64,000 nt of DNA, taken from the NCBI RefSeq assembly GCF_051251695.1, contig NZ_JBPOEU010000014.1:1-64000 (forward strand), written 5' to 3'. Positions 62,689-64,000 of this stretch are shown here, one piece after another (position 1 is the first letter of the stretch; each line of letters starts with the position of its first letter). Both the position numbers and the translations under genes were made by a program. Under the pieces are notes generated by a model. It worked only from the letters and a program-made list of their open reading frames with translations, ran no database searches and was not told the DNA's origin. The DNA is from Maritalea sp051251695. GTDB taxonomy: Bacteria > Pseudomonadota > Alphaproteobacteria > Rhizobiales > Devosiaceae.

Positions 62689-62706
62689 ATTGCGTTTGAA
62701 TGACAG
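62689..62706 (-). promoter_or_regulatory. Weak Pho-box-like element upstream of phnG
   Basis: On the minus strand CTGTCAT (a full match to the PhoB half-site) is followed eleven bases later by ACGCAAT, a poor second half-site. It precedes the possible phnG -10, so PhoB activation is possible but not shown. Confidence 0.25.
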
Positions 62707-62724
62707 TTGGAAAATGAGTTCTGT

Positions 62725-63459
62725 ATGAGCGGTGTAAAAGAGATTGAACGAGGCAGGGGCGTTTCCCTTTGGCGGCAAATTGCGGAGCGTTTGCAATCTG
62801 ATGTTGCAGCGGCAGTTTATCCGGCAGGTAGCCAATTGCCGACGGAGTTGGAACTTGCGCAAAAATATGGCGTGAACCGGCACACGGTTCGCCGCGCCAT
62901 TGGTTCATTGTCAGAGACCGGCATTTTAAGTGCAACACGGGGGCGGGGCACCTTTGTTGCAGAACGTACGATTAGTTATCCCATTTCGTCCCGCACGCGT
63001 TTTTCAGAAATTGTTTCCTCGAACAAACGCCAGCCCGGTGGGCGTTTGATCTCTTCTGGGGAGGAGGCCGCGAGTGCTGAAGTTGCGCAGCGGCTTTCGA
63101 TAGAAGAAGGTGTTTTGGTCACGAGGGGGGAAACCCTTCGAGTGGCCGACGGGAGACCTATTACTGTTGGAACCTATTGGATCAATAAGAAACTGATCCC
63201 AAATTTTATCGCTGACTATGCCGAATTGGGTTCGGTTAGTGAGGTGTTTGAACGGGCGGGGTTTAGTGAATATCGCCGGCAAAAATCTTGGGTTGCCGCC
63301 ATTCCGGCAAGCGCGCATGACGCCGCGTTAATGCAGGTACCGGTCGGGGATCCTTTGTTGGAAGTCTATAGCGTCAATGTTTCCGAATCGGGACAGCCCT
63401 TGCAATATACAAGGGCACGTTTTCGTGGGGACGTTGTGCAGCTTGAAGTGGAGAACTAG
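62725..63459 (+). CDS. phnF: GntR/HutC-type regulator of phosphonate metabolism PhnF
   Basis: A 244-residue repressor with an N-terminal winged helix (LWRQIAERLQSD ... LPTELELAQKYGVNRHTVRRAIGSL) and a C-terminal UTRA ligand-binding domain. Divergent from phnG and upstream of phnC, so it is placed to control both. ATG 62725 is chosen; the in-frame TTG at 62707 has no family sequence. A hairpin covers its stop codon. Confidence 0.92.
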   Translation: MSGVKEIERGRGVSLWRQIAERLQSDVAAAVYPAGSQLPTELELAQKYGVNRHTVRRAIGSLSETGILSATRGRGTFVAERTISYPISSRTRFSEIVSSNKRQPGGRLISSGEEAASAEVAQRLSIEEGVLVTRGETLRVADGRPITVGTYWINKKLIPNFIADYAELGSVSEVFERAGFSEYRRQKSWVAAIPASAHDAALMQVPVGDPLLEVYSVNVSESGQPLQYTRARFRGDVVQLEVEN

Positions 63460-63486
63460 ACTTTTCAGTTTAAAAGTCTAGTTTGT
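63455..63486 (+). terminator. Hairpin terminator at the end of phnF
   Basis: ACTAGACTTTT and AAAAGTCTAGT form a perfect eleven-pair stem that includes the phnF stop codon, followed by TTGTT. It separates phnF from the phosphate-regulated phnC promoter. Confidence 0.6.
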
Positions 63487-63490
63487 TAGT

Positions 63491-63519
63491 CATTCACAGA
63501 ACTGACACATAAACGACAT
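63491..63519 (+). promoter_or_regulatory. Pho box of three units upstream of phnC
   Basis: CATTCAC, CTGACAC and ACGACAT are spaced by AGAA and ATAA, giving an eleven-base period as in tandem PhoB half-sites (consensus CTGTCAT). Each unit matches 5 of 7 positions. It lies 58 bases before the phnC ATG. Confidence 0.5.
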
Positions 63520-63576
63520 TTTTATGTAAAGCAGCATCGTTAGGTAGGGCGCAAACAAATTGTAAGGCGTCCATAA

Positions 63577-64000
63577 ATGCTCAAGCTATCTGGTGTAACA
63601 CGTCGCTTCGGCGAAAAAACTGCGGTTGGCGATGTCACCCTTAATATCGCTGAAGGCGAAATGGTTGGGGTGATTGGTTCTTCGGGGGCAGGCAAGTCGA
63701 CCTTGTTGCGCATGATCAATCGATTGATCGATGTAAGTGACGGCGAAATCGCATTTGATGGCCAACAAGTGTCATCTTTAAAGGGGCAACCCCTCCGTGA
63801 TTGGCAACGCGATTGCGCGATGATTTTCCAGCAGTTCAACTTGGTGCCGCGTTTAGACGTTCTTACCAATGTGATGTTGGGCCGTCTTAATAGACGCAAT
63901 ACATTTTCTTCTCTTATCAAACATTTTGGCGAAGACGAGCAGCTGATGGCGCTTGAAGCGTTGGAGCGTTTGGGTATTGCGCAAACAGCCGTGCAACGCG
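63577..64000 (+). CDS. phnC: Phosphonate ABC transporter ATP-binding protein PhnC (partial, 3' end outside)
   Basis: The first 141 codons of an ABC ATPase that runs off the right edge. Walker A GSSGAGKST and the Q-loop MIFQQFNLVPRLDVLTNVMLGRL, typical of PhnC, are present. The start ATG 63577 is near the family N-terminus (MLKLSGVTRRFG). The usual phnD-phnE genes should follow beyond the window. Confidence 0.93.
   Translation, partial: MLKLSGVTRRFGEKTAVGDVTLNIAEGEMVGVIGSSGAGKSTLLRMINRLIDVSDGEIAFDGQQVSSLKGQPLRDWQRDCAMIFQQFNLVPRLDVLTNVMLGRLNRRNTFSSLIKHFGEDEQLMALEALERLGIAQTAVQR

Noticed and set aside
63540..63920. Minus-strand frame near the right edge
   Set aside because: The opposite strand encodes PhnC with intact Walker A and Q-loop motifs.
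1..64000. CRISPR array, prophage, IS element or toxin-antitoxin system
   Set aside because: No regularly spaced repeats, integrase, transposase or paired toxin genes were seen; the only mobile-type signals are the two non-coding palindromes.

Overview
The window looks like a chromosomal segment of an alphaproteobacterium, most likely a marine-type member of the Hyphomicrobiales (Rhizobiales). This is inferred from gene content and order: ftsEX divergent from an MJ0042 zinc-ribbon gene and a CpdR-like regulator, tlpA/argH/lysA, yqaA-dsbB, a PduO adenosyltransferase next to a twin-transmembrane protein, DUF1045 inside a phn operon, and many GTG/TTG starts. GC content appears moderate, around half. 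There is no rRNA, phage, transposase gene or CRISPR array. The genus cannot be fixed from the sequence alone.

Layout. (1) 1-123 is the tail of a chemoreceptor. 291-6.5 kb holds methylglyoxal synthase, a branched-chain-amino-acid-type ABC importer (livG-livF-livH-livM, with livK on the other strand) and a methyltransferase. (2) 6.7-11.0 kb is a betaine/choline-type ABC importer with two paralogous binding proteins, a permease and an ATPase. The second binding protein has its own promoter and a terminator behind it. (3) 11-18 kb has a short orotate-type phosphoribosyltransferase, glycerol kinase, a DUF442 protein, pyruvate carboxylase, and NTF2-like and YkvA-like proteins. (4) 18-29 kb is mostly housekeeping: ispG, a frameshifted GNAT gene, ispA, rpmF, fumC, gloB, a methyltransferase-hisC-tyrC run, a DUF2125 protein and a ChaC-like cyclotransferase. 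(5) 29-41 kb has plsC, ftsX-ftsE, a zinc-ribbon membrane protein with CpdR, a stand-alone DnaB-like ATPase, lysA, argH, tlpA, a sugar acetyltransferase, a YjfB-like protein, rhomboid protease and cobalamin adenosyltransferase. (6) 41-54 kb has a LysR/epimerase divergent pair, gluQ, an alkA-like glycosylase with an esterase, an HNH protein, dsbB, yqaA, tRNA-Leu(CAA), a complete chemoreceptor, serine hydrolases, Ada and small proteins.

(7) 54.8-64 kb is a carbon-phosphorus lyase locus. phnG-H-I-J-K-L, a DUF1045 gene, phnM, phnN and a hexapeptide acetyltransferase run on the minus strand. The GntR-type repressor gene phnF and the start of phnC run on the plus strand. A palindromic PhnF-type operator lies in the divergent region, and a three-unit Pho-box-like repeat precedes phnC. 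Together these genes would import phosphonates, couple them to ribose triphosphate, cleave the C-P bond and recycle ribose bisphosphate to PRPP.

No stretch longer than 300 bases lacks a gene. The largest gap (39541-39836, 296 bases) contains a nested palindromic repeat. The most unusual items are a TA-flanked MITE-like palindrome that completes the stop codon of the HNH gene, the orphan DnaB-like ATPase with a structured leader, a chemoreceptor carrying the complete amino-acid-binding motif, and three convergent gene pairs whose stop codons interlock.
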